Program-made: the position numbers and the translations under genes
Assembly (NCBI GenBank): GCA_019234295.1
Contig: JAFALK010000037.1
Span: 1-64,000 of the forward strand
Length of the DNA: 64,000 nt
Origin: Roseateles sp.
GTDB taxonomy: Bacteria; Pseudomonadota; Gammaproteobacteria; Burkholderiales; Burkholderiaceae_C
Direction: 5' to 3'
Notes under the pieces: model-generated
What the model was told of the DNA's origin: nothing
The model's database searches: none
The model's input: the letters and a program-made list of their open reading frames with translations, nothing else
In this document: positions 43,976 to 58,871 of the stretch, in pieces
How positions within the stretch are numbered: the first letter of the stretch is position 1
Layout: each line of letters starts with the position of its first letter

Positions 43976-45556
43976 ATGCACATGTCTGCTCGCCTTGCCG
44001 TATGCCTGATGTCGCTCGCGGCGGCGCTCGCCGCCCCGGCCCAGACGCTGCGCTGGTCCAGCCAGGGCGACCTCCTCACCCTCGATCCGCACTCGCAGAA
44101 CGAGTCGCTGACCAACTCGCTCAACAACCAGATCTACGAGTATTTGGTGCGTCGGCGGGCCGATCAGAGCCTCGGGCCTTCGCTGGCGACCGAATGGACA
44201 CAGGTCTCGCCCACCGTGTGGCGCCTGAAGCTGAGGCCGGGCGTCAAGTTCCAGGACGGCAGCGCCTTCACGGCCGAGGACGTGGTCTTCTCCATGCAGC
44301 GGCTCAGAGACCCCAATTCGCCCTTCCGCGCCTACGCAACGGCAGCGGGCATGCCGCGGGCGCTCGACGCGTTGACGGTGGAGTTCGTGCAAGAGACACA
44401 CGACCCCGTCTTCCTCGAGCACCTGTCTGTCTTGCTCATCATGAGCAAGTCGTGGTGCGAGCAGCGCAAGGTCTCCCGGCCCTTGAACTTCAAGGCCAAG
44501 GAGGAGAGCTACGCCAACATGAACGCCAACGGCACCGGCCCCTTCATGCTGGTCAGCCGCGAACCTGGCGTGAAGACGGTCTACAAGCGCAATCCTGCCT
44601 GGTGGGGGCATTTCGAAGGCCATCTCCAGGGCTTCATCTACCTGCCGATCGCCAACGACGCCACGCGGATGGCCGCCCTGTTGTCGGGCGAGCTCGACCT
44701 GGTGCTGGATCCGCCACCGCGCGACGTGCCGCGACTGCGCGGCACGCCCGACATCAAGGTGCTCGACGGCGCAGAGAACCGCCTGATCTTCATCGGCATG
44801 GACCAGGGCCGCGACCAGCTTCTCTACGGTGACGTGCCGGGCAATCGCAATCCGTTCACCGACATCCGCGTACGCCGGGCGCTTTACCAGGCCATAGACA
44901 TCGAGGCAATCCGCTCCAAGCTCATGAACGGGCTTTCCGTGCCCACCGGCGGGCTCACGCCTTCGCCGCTGGGCGCCTACAACGACGCACAGCTCGAGTC
45001 ACGCCTGCCCTACGACATCGCGGCCGCTCGCCAGCTGATGGCGCAAGCTGGCTATGCGGACGGCTTTGAAGTCACGCTGGACTGCACCAACAACCGCTAC
45101 ATCAACGACGAGAAGATCTGCATCGCCCTGGCCTCCATGTGGGCGCAGCTCAAGGTGAGGGTCAAGGTCAACGCCCAGCCGCGCACGCTCACCTTCCCCA
45201 AGCTCGAAAAACTGGACACCAGCCTCTACCTCTACGGCTGGGGCGGCTCCGCCACCGATGCCGAGTTCATGTTCGCCCCCGTGCTGCGCAAGCGTGGCAG
45301 CAATGGCATCGGCTTCAACAACTTCGGCCAATGGGTCAACGAGCACGCCGACCAGTTGGCCGTCGCCTCGGCCCTGGAGACGGCGCCCGACAAGCGCGCG
45401 GCCCTCGTCAAGGCGGCGCTGCAGGCCTACCGCGAGGCCATCAACATCATCCCACTGCACCGACAGATCATCCCGTGGGCCATGCGGCAAGGCGTGACCG
45501 CCGTGCACAACCCGGGCAACTGGCTCAGCCTGGACTGGGTCACGGTGAAGCCCTGA
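43976..45556 (+). CDS. ABC transporter substrate-binding protein, family 5 (peptide/nickel-type)
   Basis: 526 residues with a signal peptide (MHMSARLAVCLMSLAAALAAPAQA-like end at PAQT). TLRWSSQGDLLTLDPHSQNESLTNSLNNQIYEYLVRR and the SBP5 signature LKLRPGVKFQDGSAFTAEDVVFSMQR are clear. No permease or ATPase genes are near, so it is an orphan binding protein that probably serves a transporter encoded elsewhere. Ligand unknown. An in-frame ATG at 43982 is an alternative start. Confidence 0.9.
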   Translation: MHMSARLAVCLMSLAAALAAPAQTLRWSSQGDLLTLDPHSQNESLTNSLNNQIYEYLVRRRADQSLGPSLATEWTQVSPTVWRLKLRPGVKFQDGSAFTAEDVVFSMQRLRDPNSPFRAYATAAGMPRALDALTVEFVQETHDPVFLEHLSVLLIMSKSWCEQRKVSRPLNFKAKEESYANMNANGTGPFMLVSREPGVKTVYKRNPAWWGHFEGHLQGFIYLPIANDATRMAALLSGELDLVLDPPPRDVPRLRGTPDIKVLDGAENRLIFIGMDQGRDQLLYGDVPGNRNPFTDIRVRRALYQAIDIEAIRSKLMNGLSVPTGGLTPSPLGAYNDAQLESRLPYDIAAARQLMAQAGYADGFEVTLDCTNNRYINDEKICIALASMWAQLKVRVKVNAQPRTLTFPKLEKLDTSLYLYGWGGSATDAEFMFAPVLRKRGSNGIGFNNFGQWVNEHADQLAVASALETAPDKRAALVKAALQAYREAINIIPLHRQIIPWAMRQGVTAVHNPGNWLSLDWVTVKP

Positions 45557-45582
45557 GCAAGGCCGCCGCCTATGATGAGGGC

Positions 45583-46566
45583 ATGCCCGCCCCCGCCCCG
45601 CATCCAAACATCAACACCGTCGTCCCCGAGCTGGGCAGCGACCCATCATGGGATCAGCGAGACCTCGGTGTCTTGTTGAGCCTGACGCGCGGAGAAGACG
45701 ACGCCTTCTACAGCCCGCATTCGGACGCCAACATGCACGGCGCACTCTATGGCGGCCAGCTCGTGGGCCAGGCCATGATGGCCGCGGCGGCCAGCAACCG
45801 GGGCAGCGCCGCCATCCACTGCGTGCAGATCAATTTCCTCACCGCCGGCCGGCCCGGCGTGCCTATGCGCTACGAGGTACGCCAGCTCATGCGCGGCCTG
45901 AACTTCAGCGTTCAACAGGTGCTGGGCTCGCAGGGCGATCGCACCGTCGTCAGTGCCAATGTGTCCTTCCATCGCGGCGAGCCCGCTCCGGAATTCAGCC
46001 AGCCGCTGCCGGCCGACGTTCCCGCCCCCGAAAGCCTGCGCAGCCTGCGCCAGGTGCTGATAGATCATGCGGAGCTTCTCCCGCCCCTGCCCGCTGCCGT
46101 CAAGGACCGCCTCGCCAACTCGCGCAGCGTAGAGCTGCGCCCCGTGGATGCCGAACGCTTCCTCTTCGAGCGCAATCGCAAGCAGGCGCACTTTCGCTAC
46201 TGGGTGCGCGCGCTGCAGCCCTTGGAAGATCAGCCGCAGGCCTTGCAACAAGCGGCCCTGGGCTATCTGTCGGACTACTGGTTCCCGCTCACGGCGCTCG
46301 AGCCCCTGGTCGGAACCAAGCTCGGAACGGGCCTGTACATCGCCAGCCTCAACCACAGCGTGTGGTTCCACAAGCCGGCGAATCCCAACGAGTGGCTCTT
46401 CGTCGATGCCCAGAGCCCTTGCACGGCCGGCGCTCGCGGCCTGTCGACGGCAACCGTCTACGCCCGCGACGGCCAGGTCGTAGCCAGTCTCGCCCAGGAA
46501 AGCCTGTTCCGTGGCTGGGTCGGCGATGCCGAGGGCGGCTTCATGGCGCCGGGGCTCAGCCCCTGA
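45583..46566 (+). CDS. Acyl-CoA thioesterase II (TesB-like)
   Basis: 327 residues of double-hotdog form. NMHGALYGGQLVGQAMMAAAASN and RYEVRQLMRGLNFSVQQVLGSQGDR belong to the first hotdog; RYWVRALQPLEDQPQALQQAALGYLSDYWFPLTALEP and TGLYIASLNHSVWFHKPANPNEWLFVDAQSP belong to the second, with the catalytic Asp in LSDYW. It hydrolyses medium and long acyl-CoA. Overlaps the convergent DUF2789 gene by 11 bases. Confidence 0.9.
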   Translation: MPAPAPHPNINTVVPELGSDPSWDQRDLGVLLSLTRGEDDAFYSPHSDANMHGALYGGQLVGQAMMAAAASNRGSAAIHCVQINFLTAGRPGVPMRYEVRQLMRGLNFSVQQVLGSQGDRTVVSANVSFHRGEPAPEFSQPLPADVPAPESLRSLRQVLIDHAELLPPLPAAVKDRLANSRSVELRPVDAERFLFERNRKQAHFRYWVRALQPLEDQPQALQQAALGYLSDYWFPLTALEPLVGTKLGTGLYIASLNHSVWFHKPANPNEWLFVDAQSPCTAGARGLSTATVYARDGQVVASLAQESLFRGWVGDAEGGFMAPGLSP

Positions 46567-46792
46567 GCGCGATATTCAGCTGATCGACAAGTTCGGCCCA
46601 GTCGGCATCGCGCACGATCTCCTCGCGCAGCAGGGTCGCCTGGGCTGGGCTCCAGAACGGTGCATCCTCGAGGCGGATGGAGGCCTGCAGTGGCCGATGA
46701 GAAGCAATGAAGTCGCCGATCCCCTTGGGATCGGCTGGCAGACCCAGCTGTTCGAAGAGATCGGCAAAACGGTGATGGTGATGACTCTGCAT
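46556..46792 (-). CDS. DUF2789 small protein
   Basis: 78 residues. FADLFEQLGLPADPKGIGDFIASHRPL and APFWSPAQATLLREEIVRDADWAELVDQLN are the DUF2789 pattern. A strong AAGGAGG site precedes the ATG at 46792. It begins MQSHHHH, an unusual His tract. Function unknown; probably cytosolic. Confidence 0.9.
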   Translation of the reverse strand: MQSHHHHRFADLFEQLGLPADPKGIGDFIASHRPLQASIRLEDAPFWSPAQATLLREEIVRDADWAELVDQLNIALRG

Positions 46793-46854
46793 AAGTCCTC
46801 CTTGACTGGACCTAACCATACATCGCCATGGCGTCCCTGTTCCATCTCGGGCTA

Positions 46855-47976
46855 TCAGCCCAGCTTGGCAAGCAGTTCCGCCTCGCGCTCCATCGTCAGG
46901 CCTGAGCGAAGCTTGGCGCGGCGCTTCTCGTCCAGCGTGTTCCACCAGGCCAGGGTGTCGCGCGCCGTTTCCTCCACGGGCCGAAATCGCAGGCCCGCCG
47001 CAAACGAGCGCGCCACCAAGCGGCGATGGAAGCCCGCCGTGTCACCCTCGCCGGGCACCCAGACCGGCAGGTCGCCCCAGGCCTCGACTTTGTTGTCCTC
47101 CAGCCACTTGGCCGTGGCTGGCACGAGCTGAGCCTTGCCGCCGACGGCCTTGTTGATGCCGTTGAGCATCGCCCCGGTCGTCAGCTCTGTCTCGGGCCCG
47201 ATTGCATTGAAGCTGCCGAAGGTGCGCGTCTCGGCCAAGCGGATCATCCACTCGCCGAGGTCGCGCGCATCCACGTACTTGACCGGGTCCGCCAGCGGTG
47301 GCGCCAGCACCTTGCCACCCCGGGCCAGGCGCACCGGCCAGTAGGTGTAGCGATCAGTCTCGTCGCCGGGGCCGACGATGAGGCCGGGCCGCACGATGGT
47401 GGCGATGCCGGGGAACTGCTTCATGACCTCGTCTTCGGACAAGGCCTTGAGCGGACCGTACAGGCTCATGTCTTTGCGAAGCGTGGCCGTGGTCTCGGAC
47501 ATGGCATCCGCGCCCTTGTAGACATGACGCGGTCCGTCCACGTCCTGGCCCGGCTTGGCGTCGTCCGAATAGACCGACAGCGTGGAGACGAAGATGTATT
47601 GGCCCACGTTGCCCTTGAGCACCGCAGCCGCGCCGCGCACCCAGGCCGGGATCGAAGTCGGGTTGTCGATGCAGACGTCCCACTTTCGGCCCTTGAGCAC
47701 CTCATAGTCGTTCGTGTCACGATCGCCCGTCACCTCTTCCACGCGCGCCGGCCATTCCTTGGGCCGGTGGCCGCGGTTGAAGAGGGTCAGCTTGTGGCCG
47801 CGCTCGATCGCGTAGCGCACCTGGTGCGGACCAATGAAGCCGGTGCCGCCAAGGATCAGGATGGACAGCGGCTTGGGCGAGTCCATCGCCGCCAGCAGCG
47901 GGGAACTCATCGTCATTCCCAGACCGGCCGCCATCAGCTGGCGGCGCCCGAGGGAAGGCAGGCCTTCGTCTTGCAT
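46855..47976 (-). CDS. Tat-exported extended SDR (NAD-dependent epimerase/dehydratase)
   Basis: 373 residues after an AAGGAG site. The N-terminus SLGRRQLMAAGLGMTMSSPLLAA is a twin-arginine signal, so a folded, probably cofactor-loaded protein is exported. The mature part starts ILILGGTGFIGPHQVRYAIERGHKLTLFNRG, an NAD-binding motif, but the usual YxxxK is not obvious: SLYGPLKALSEDEV may supply Y and K. Substrate unknown. Similar Tat-SDR proteins exist but are poorly studied. Confidence 0.82.
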   Translation of the reverse strand: MQDEGLPSLGRRQLMAAGLGMTMSSPLLAAMDSPKPLSILILGGTGFIGPHQVRYAIERGHKLTLFNRGHRPKEWPARVEEVTGDRDTNDYEVLKGRKWDVCIDNPTSIPAWVRGAAAVLKGNVGQYIFVSTLSVYSDDAKPGQDVDGPRHVYKGADAMSETTATLRKDMSLYGPLKALSEDEVMKQFPGIATIVRPGLIVGPGDETDRYTYWPVRLARGGKVLAPPLADPVKYVDARDLGEWMIRLAETRTFGSFNAIGPETELTTGAMLNGINKAVGGKAQLVPATAKWLEDNKVEAWGDLPVWVPGEGDTAGFHRRLVARSFAAGLRFRPVEETARDTLAWWNTLDEKRRAKLRSGLTMEREAELLAKLG

Positions 47977-48036
47977 GTCTCGCTCCTTTTCATGATGGGG
48001 CGAGCATAGCGAGGCCACCCCCGCGCCGGACAAAAG

Positions 48037-50360
48037 TCAGGCGGGTAAAACCCGCAAGACCTTTTGCATGCCTTCGACCGCCTTGCCCTTGCGCGCCCGC
48101 TTGCCCGCGTAGCCCGCGAGGTTGGCGCCCTTGAGCACCTCCTCCTTGGGCTTGCCGCCGCGTCCGCTGCCGAGTACCTGCAGGGCTTGCGTGAACGCAG
48201 CCACGCTCACGAGCGCGTCCTTGGCCTCGAGATCGATCAAGGTCAGGCCGCGGCCGCCCTTGGGCTGGTGCTTGAGCTCGTCGAGCGCATAGGTCAGAAG
48301 GCGGCCGTTCATCGAGAGGCAGGCCAGCTGCACGCCAAGCACCTCGCCTGCGGGCACCGCGGCCGGCGGCAGCGGTGCCTCCTTGCCTTCGAGCGTCAAG
48401 AAGGTCTTGCCAGCCTTCTTGCTGCCGACGAGGTCGCCTACCTGTGCCACGAGGCCGAAGCCGCCCGTGCCGGCGAGCACGAGCTTTTGCGTCGCGCTTG
48501 CAGCAAAGTAATGCGCTATTTGCGTGCCAGCCTCCAGCTCGATCAGCGTCGTGATCGGCGCGCCGTCGCCGCGGCCGCCGGGCAGCACGGACACAGGCAC
48601 CGAATACACGCGCCCATTCGTGCCAAAGACGATCAGAGGATCCACGCTGCGGCAAGGGAAGGTGCCGTAGAGCTGGTCCCCGCTCTTGAAGCTTAAGCCG
48701 GCCGGGTCCACCTCATGACCCTTGAGCGCCCTCACCCAGCCTTTCATGGACACGACCACGGTGACGGGTTCGTCGACGATCTTCACTTCGGCCACCACGC
48801 GCTCGGCGGCCTCGATCAGGGTGCGACGCTCGTCGCCATATTGCTTGGCATCGGCCTCGATCTCCTTGATCACCGTGCGCTTGAGGCTCGTGGCGCTGGC
48901 CAGAATGTCTTCCAGCTTGGCCTGCTCCTCGCGCAGCTTGGAGAGCTCTTGCTCGATCTTGATCGCCTCCAGGCGTGCCAACTGGCGCAGGCGGATCTCG
49001 AGAATGTCCTCGGCTTGTCGATCGGAGAGCTTGAAGCGCTCAATCAGCGCCGTCTTGGGCTCGTCCGCATTGCGGATGATGCGAATCACCTCGTCAATGT
49101 TCAGCAGCACGAGCTGCCGGCCTTCGAGCACGTGGATACGCTCCAGCACCTTGGCCAGGCGGTGGCGGGTGCGGCGGTCGACGGTCCGTTGCCGGAATTC
49201 GATCCACTCGAGCAGGATCTGGCGCAAGCTCTTCTGCGTGGGCCGGCCGTCGATGCCGATCATGGTCATGTTGATCGGGGCCGAGGTCTCCAGGCTGGTG
49301 TGCGCCAGCAGCGTGGTGATCAGCTCCTGCTGCTCCACGGTGCGGCTCTTGGGCTCGAACACGAGGCGCACGGGCGCGTCCTTGCTCGACTCGTCGCGCG
49401 CCGTATCCAGCACCGCCAGCACGCTGGCCTTGAGTTGCTGCTGCTCCTGCGTCAGCGCCTTCTTGCCAGCCTTCACCTTGGGATTGGTGAGCTCCTCGAT
49501 CTCCTCCAGCACCTTGGCCGTGCTCGTGCCGTGCGGCAGCTCCGTCACGACCAGTTGCCATTGGCCGCGGGCCAGATCCTCGATCTTCCAGCGGGCGCGA
49601 AGCTTGAGGCTGCCGCGGCCCGAGGTATACGCGGCGCGGATGTCATCTCTCGATGAGATCAGCTGGCCACCGCCGGGAAAGTCCGGCCCCGGCACCAGGC
49701 TGAAGAGCTCGTCGTCGCCGAGCTTGTCGTTGCGCAGCAGGGCCACGGCCGCACAGGCGATCTCACGCAGGTTGTGGCTGGGCACCTCCGTCGCCAGACC
49801 CACGGCGATGCCACTTGCGCCGTTGAGCAGCACGAAGGGCAGACGTGCGGGCAGCTGGCGCGGCTCTTCCACACTGCCGTCGTAGTTGGGTGCGAAGTCC
49901 ACCGTGCCTTCATCGATCTCGTCGAGCAGCAGGCGCGCGATGGGCGCCAGGCGCGCCTCCGTGTATCGCATGGCCGCCGCGCCGTCGCCGTCGCGCGAAC
50001 CGAAGTTGCCCTGGCCGTCAATCAGCGGATAGCGCTGCGAGAAGTCCTGCGCCATGCGCACCAGCGCGTCGTACACCGACTGGTCACCGTGCGGATGGAA
50101 GCGGCCGAGCACGTCGCCAACCACCCGCGCGCCCTTGACCGGCTTGGCACCGCTCGCGCCGGTGAAGGTCAGTCCCATGCGCTCCATCGCATAGAGGATG
50201 CGGCGCTGCACGGGCTTCTGGCCATCGCACACGTCCGGAAGGGCCCGACCCTTGACGACCGAGAGCGCGTATTCGAGGTAGGCCTGCTGGGCGTAGTGCG
50301 CCAGGGTCAGCGAGTCGCCCGCTTCGGCGGGCGCGTTGAAGTCCATCGTGGTCTGAGTCG

Positions 50361-50364
<4 letters not shown>
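48037..50364 (-). CDS. parC: DNA topoisomerase IV subunit A
   Basis: 775 residues. Catalytic tyrosine in [10 protein letters not shown]; helix-turn-helix region [62 protein letters not shown]-terminal beta-propeller-like domain is present. It cuts and rejoins DNA with ParE to separate daughter chromosomes. At the position of the quinolone-sensitive Ser of E. coli ParC there is Gln. Its start overlaps the slt stop by 4 bases, so it is coupled to the genes upstream. Confidence 0.95.
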
Positions 50365-54951
<4,587 letters not shown>

Positions 54952-54986
54952 AATCCCAGGATTCCTATTCGTTCCACTGCTATTCC

Positions 54987-55868
54987 ATGAAGCCCATTGC
55001 AGGAAGCATCGTCGCCCTCGTGACGCCGATGCTCGAAGACGGCGCCATCGACTATCCGGCGCTGCGTGCCTTGATCGACTGGCACATTGCTGAAGGCACC
55101 GACTGCATCTGCGTCGTGGGCACGACGGGCGAGTCGCCCACCGTCAGCATGGAGGAGAACCGCGAGGTGATCCGCGCGGCCGTCGAGCACGCCCGGGGCC
55201 GGGTCCCCATCATGGCGGGGACGGGCGCCAACTCCACCAGCGAAGCCATCGAGCTGAGCCACTACGCCAAGCAGGTCGGCGCCGACTGCACCCTGTCGGT
55301 CGTGCCCTACTACAACAAGCCCTCGCAAGAAGGCATTTACCAGCACTACAAGGCGATCGCCGAGGCCGTGGACATCCCCATGATGCTCTACAACGTGCCC
55401 GGCCGTACCGTGGCCGATATGGCACCGGAGACCGCCTTGCGCTGCGCTGCGCTGCCCGGCGTCTTCGGCATCAAGGAAGCGACCGGCAACATCGAGCGCG
55501 CCGCTTGGCTGATCAAGCATGCGCCCAAGCATTTCTCGATCTACTCGGGCGACGACGGCACCGCCGTCGCCCTGATGCTGCTCGGCGGCCACGGCAACGT
55601 CAGCGTGACGGCCAACGTGGCCCCGCGCGACATGCACGAGCTGTGCATGGCAGCTCTGGCGGGCGACGTGAAGGGCGCCACGGCGATCCACATGCGCCTG
55701 CTGGCGCTGCACAAGCAGCTGTTTTGCGAACCCAGCCCCGGCCCCGCCAAGTGGGCCCTGGCCCGACTCGGACGCATCAAGCCCGGCCTGCGTCTGCCCA
55801 TCACGCCCATCACGCCGGCCGGCCAGGCCAGCGTCGAGCAGGCGATGCAGGAAGCCGGTCTGCTCTAA
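54987..55868 (+). CDS. dapA: 4-hydroxy-tetrahydrodipicolinate synthase
   Basis: 293 residues. [47 protein letters not shown] (Tyr135) and GIKEATGN with the Schiff-base Lys163 are present. It condenses pyruvate with aspartate semialdehyde, the first lysine/DAP-specific step. bamC (older name dapX) follows, as in many proteobacteria. Confidence 0.95.
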   Translation: MKPIAGSIVALVTPMLEDGAIDYPALRALIDWHIAEGTDCICVVGTTGESPTVSMEENREVIRAAVEHARGRVPIMAGTGANSTSEAIELSHYAKQVGADCTLSVVPYYNKPSQEGIYQHYKAIAEAVDIPMMLYNVPGRTVADMAPETALRCAALPGVFGIKEATGNIERAAWLIKHAPKHFSIYSGDDGTAVALMLLGGHGNVSVTANVAPRDMHELCMAALAGDVKGATAIHMRLLALHKQLFCEPSPGPAKWALARLGRIKPGLRLPITPITPAGQASVEQAMQEAGLL

Positions 55869-55932
55869 TCGCACCCGAATATTGATTGCCGCGGCCGCCA
55901 ACCAGGGCGGCCGCCTCTTGGAGAATTCCAGC

Positions 55933-57090
55933 GTGACCCGTTTCCCCCACACCTCGCAGCCTATCCGTCTTGCCGTCCTGACCCTCGCCGCCTCGCTGGC
56001 CGGTTGCAGCACTGTTTCCGACTGGTTCGGCGGCTCGGACCACGGCTACCGCTCGCAGGCCCGCCAGGTCGAGGCCCTGCAGGTTCCGCCGGACCTGAGC
56101 CAGCTGAACAACCGCACCGTCGAGCCCGGCACCGTGATCAGCGCGGCCGCCATGCAGACCGACGGCAGCAAGCCGCGCGCCGTCACGGCCACCCCGGGCG
56201 GCCCACGTGTGGCCCTCAATGCCGTGGGCGACGTGCGATTCGAGCATCTGGGCAACGAGCGCTGGGTGCACAGCGCGCTCACGCCCGAGCAGATCTGGCC
56301 CCAGGTGCGCAATTTCTGGGCCGAGCAAGGCATGACGGTGGAGACCGAAAACGCCGAAACCGGCCTGATGGAAACCGCCTGGTACGAGGACCGCTCCAAG
56401 CTGCCCAACGACATCGTCCGCAACACCTTGGGCAAGATCTTCGACAACCTCTGGGACTCGGGCCTGCGCGACAAGTACCGCACCCGGCTGGAGCGCGACG
56501 CCGCCGGCGGCACCAATGTCTACATCAGCCAGCAAGGCATGGCCGAGGTCTTCACCGACCGAGAACGCAACAACCTGGTCTGGCGTCCCCGCCCCAACGA
56601 CCCGCAGCTCGAAGCCCTGATGCTCTCGCGCCTGATGCTCAAGCTCGGCGCCCAGGACAGCGATGCCAAGGCCGTGGCCAGCGCCGCGCCCGCACCCACG
56701 GCCAAGACGAACGAAGTTCCGATCATCCCGGCACCTCGCTCGCTGGCCGACGTGCCCAACCAGATCGAGGTCGCCGACGGCTTTGACCGAGCCTGGCGTC
56801 GCGTGGCCCAGTCGCTGGACCGCCATGGTTTCACCGTGGAAGACCGCGACCGCCCGCAAGGCCTGTTCTACCTGCGCTACGCCGACCCGACCCTGGCCGG
56901 CAAGGAAGAGCCCAACTTCTTCCAAAAGCTCTTTGGCGCCAAGGAACTCGGCGCGGCCGGCAAGTACCGCGTCAAGGTGCAGTCGGCCGGCGAAAAGAGC
57001 ACAGTGCTCATCCTGGACAACACGGGCAAGCAAGTTACCGACGAGAACGCCAAGCGCATCCTGCAGATGCTGCTGGACGATCTGCGCTGA
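55933..57090 (+). CDS. bamC: Outer membrane assembly lipoprotein BamC
   Basis: 385 residues from a GTG start with GGAG upstream. Signal peptide with lipobox LAGC, Cys25. Two similar helix-grip domains follow, with VQSAGEKSTVLILDNTGKQVTDENAKRILQMLL at the end. BamC is part of the BAM complex that folds outer-membrane proteins. 64 bases after dapA. A terminator follows. Confidence 0.9.
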   Translation: MTRFPHTSQPIRLAVLTLAASLAGCSTVSDWFGGSDHGYRSQARQVEALQVPPDLSQLNNRTVEPGTVISAAAMQTDGSKPRAVTATPGGPRVALNAVGDVRFEHLGNERWVHSALTPEQIWPQVRNFWAEQGMTVETENAETGLMETAWYEDRSKLPNDIVRNTLGKIFDNLWDSGLRDKYRTRLERDAAGGTNVYISQQGMAEVFTDRERNNLVWRPRPNDPQLEALMLSRLMLKLGAQDSDAKAVASAAPAPTAKTNEVPIIPAPRSLADVPNQIEVADGFDRAWRRVAQSLDRHGFTVEDRDRPQGLFYLRYADPTLAGKEEPNFFQKLFGAKELGAAGKYRVKVQSAGEKSTVLILDNTGKQVTDENAKRILQMLLDDLR

Positions 57091-57110
57091 AGCTTCAGCG
57101 CGAACGAGGA

Positions 57111-57141
57111 ACGCCGCTGCCACGAGGCCAGCGGCGTTTTT
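57111..57141 (+). terminator. Rho-independent terminator after bamC
   Basis: Stem acgccgctg/cagcggcgt (57111-57119 and 57129-57137) followed by TTTT. Confidence 0.85.
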
Positions 57142-57157
57142 ACTTGAGGAATCGAAA

Positions 57158-57934
57158 GTGCGCTTTTGTAGCCTGGGCAGCGGCAGCAGTGGCAATGCGA
57201 CCCTGGTCGAAGCCAGCCAGGGCATCACGAGCACGCTGTTGCTGATCGACAGCGGCTTCTCCCTGCGCGAGCTGACTCGCCGCATGGAGCGCGCGGGCGT
57301 AACCCCGGGCGCGCTCGCAGCGGTCTTCGTCACGCACGAGCACGGCGATCACGCCACAGGGGTGCTGACGCTCGCGCGCCGCCACCGCGTTCCCGTCATC
57401 ACGAGCCGCGGCACGTGGCGGGCGATTGGCGAACCCGGATTCGATCCAAGCCTGCTGCACATCTCGTGCGATGGCGACGTGATCGAACTCGGCGACCTTC
57501 AACTGCATCCCTTCGCCGTGCCACACGATGCCAACGAGCCCTTGCAGCTGACACTGGGCGACGGCGCTCGGCGCCTGGGCGTGCTGACGGACATCGGCTC
57601 GATCGCTCCGCGCCCGCTGGCGGCGCTCGCCGGGCTCGATGCATTCCTGCTGGAGTGCAACCACGACGAAGGCCTGCTCCGCAGCGGCCCCTACCCAGAG
57701 TCCCTCAAGCGCCGCATCCTGGGCACGCACGGGCATCTGTCCAATGCCACCGCGGCCGAGTTGCTGAGCCAAGTGCAGCACTCCGGCTTGCACACGGTAG
57801 CCGCGGCCCATCTGTCCGAGCGCAACAACAGTCCTGTGCTCGCCGCCGAGGCTTTGGCAGTTGTGCGTGGCTGCAGGCCCGTCGAGATTCCGATCGCGGA
57901 TCCGGCCGTGGGGCTACCGTGGATGGACGTATGA
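57158..57934 (+). CDS. MBL-fold metallo-hydrolase (YycJ-like)
   Basis: 258 residues from a GTG with GAGGAA upstream. RFCSLGSGSSGNATLVE is the typical YycJ/WalJ N-terminus, and the metal motif VTHEHGDHATGV (HxHxDH) is intact; PHDANEPLQL, LECNHDEGLL and HGHLSNATAAELL follow. These enzymes are metal-dependent phosphodiesterase- or nuclease-like proteins; the cellular substrate is uncertain. Confidence 0.88.
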   Translation: MRFCSLGSGSSGNATLVEASQGITSTLLLIDSGFSLRELTRRMERAGVTPGALAAVFVTHEHGDHATGVLTLARRHRVPVITSRGTWRAIGEPGFDPSLLHISCDGDVIELGDLQLHPFAVPHDANEPLQLTLGDGARRLGVLTDIGSIAPRPLAALAGLDAFLLECNHDEGLLRSGPYPESLKRRILGTHGHLSNATAAELLSQVQHSGLHTVAAAHLSERNNSPVLAAEALAVVRGCRPVEIPIADPAVGLPWMDV

Positions 57935-57941
57935 AATAAAG

Positions 57942-57971
57942 AAAGCCGCCTGGCTTTCGCCACGCGGCTTT
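57942..57971. terminator. Terminator between convergent genes
   Basis: Stem aaagccgc/gcggcttt (57942-57949, 57964-57971) with a T-run on either strand; it ends the hydrolase and the small lipoprotein gene. Confidence 0.75.
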
Positions 57972-58017
57972 ACTTCAGCGTTGTGCTTGAAGCGCGCTTC
58001 AGGAGCGCGCCCAAGAA

Positions 58018-58218
58018 TTACTTGCTGGCGGCTTCCGAAGCGGCGGGAGCAGCGTCGGAAACGGGGGTGGCGGGAGCCGAAGCGTCAGCGGCGGGAGCCG
58101 AAGCGACTTCCGAAGCGGCAGGAGCCGGAGCGGCCGGAGCAGCAACTTCTTCCTTCTTGCCGCAAGCGGCGAGGGCAACAGCAGCAACCAGGGAAGCCAG
58201 CAGGATCGACTTTTTCAT
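58018..58218 (-). CDS. Small Ala/Pro-rich lipoprotein
   Basis: 66 residues. MKKSILLASLVAAVALAACGKKEE has a perfect lipobox (LAAC). The mature part is KKEE followed by an Ala/Pro/Ser/Glu-rich linker-like sequence. It may be an anchor or spacer lipoprotein of the outer membrane. No partner is visible. Confidence 0.8.
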   Translation of the reverse strand: MKKSILLASLVAAVALAACGKKEEVAAPAAPAPAASEVASAPAADASAPATPVSDAAPAASEAASK

Positions 58219-58367
58219 ACTTGTCCTCAAGATCGTTAAACGATGGAATTCAATTACCGGTAATTTTGAAGCCACACGAGCATGACGCCGGTGTGGCTTC
58301 GCAGAACAAGACGTGGAAACCTCGAGCGCTTCCCTCGCCTAGCAGGGCATTATAAGCAACAAATATG

Positions 58368-58871
58368 TCAAAGCCCTAGTGTGCTAGCGGGGAATGATGG
58401 CGACGCCCGTTGCGCCAACACGTCAAACCATTCCTGCAGGAGCACGCTGTCGCGCGCCTCGACCGAGACAGTGCCGCGCCAGTGCTCCTCATCGAACAAG
58501 CGCACGGACACCGCTCGCGCGCCACCCGTGACGAAAAGCGCCGCCAGCGGCGAGCGCGAATCACCGCCCTGCGCCTCGTATTCGCGAGCCTCGAAGCAAT
58601 GGTCGAACGTGGTTCGCCATTGCACGAAGCGTGGGTGGCGCTGGCGCAGGTCCTCGAAGTCACGGCCCATGAGCTGCAGCATCCGGCCTCGGCGGACCCA
58701 GGCGGTCAACGCCTCCAGCACCGTCCGATCCGACAAGGGCCAGTCGACGAAGCTGCCCGAGATGCCATGAATCGCGCGGCTTTCCTGGGCGCAGGCCGCC
58801 AGCAGCGCACTGCGCAACGCCTCCTCATAGGCGGCTCGACCCTCGAACACGCCGGTCTTCAGCTCGTCCAT
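58368..58871 (-). CDS. Uncharacterised protein linked to the cupin gene
   Basis: 167 residues, overlapping the preceding gene by 13 bases. SGSFVDWPLSDRTVLEALTAWVRRGRMLQLMGRDFEDLRQRHPRFVQWRTTFDHCFEAREY is a helical region; no motif is recognised. No membrane segment. An in-frame ATG at 58898 is an alternative start. Confidence 0.65.
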   Translation of the reverse strand: MDELKTGVFEGRAAYEEALRSALLAACAQESRAIHGISGSFVDWPLSDRTVLEALTAWVRRGRMLQLMGRDFEDLRQRHPRFVQWRTTFDHCFEAREYEAQGGDSRSPLAALFVTGGARAVSVRLFDEEHWRGTVSVEARDSVLLQEWFDVLAQRASPSFPASTLGL

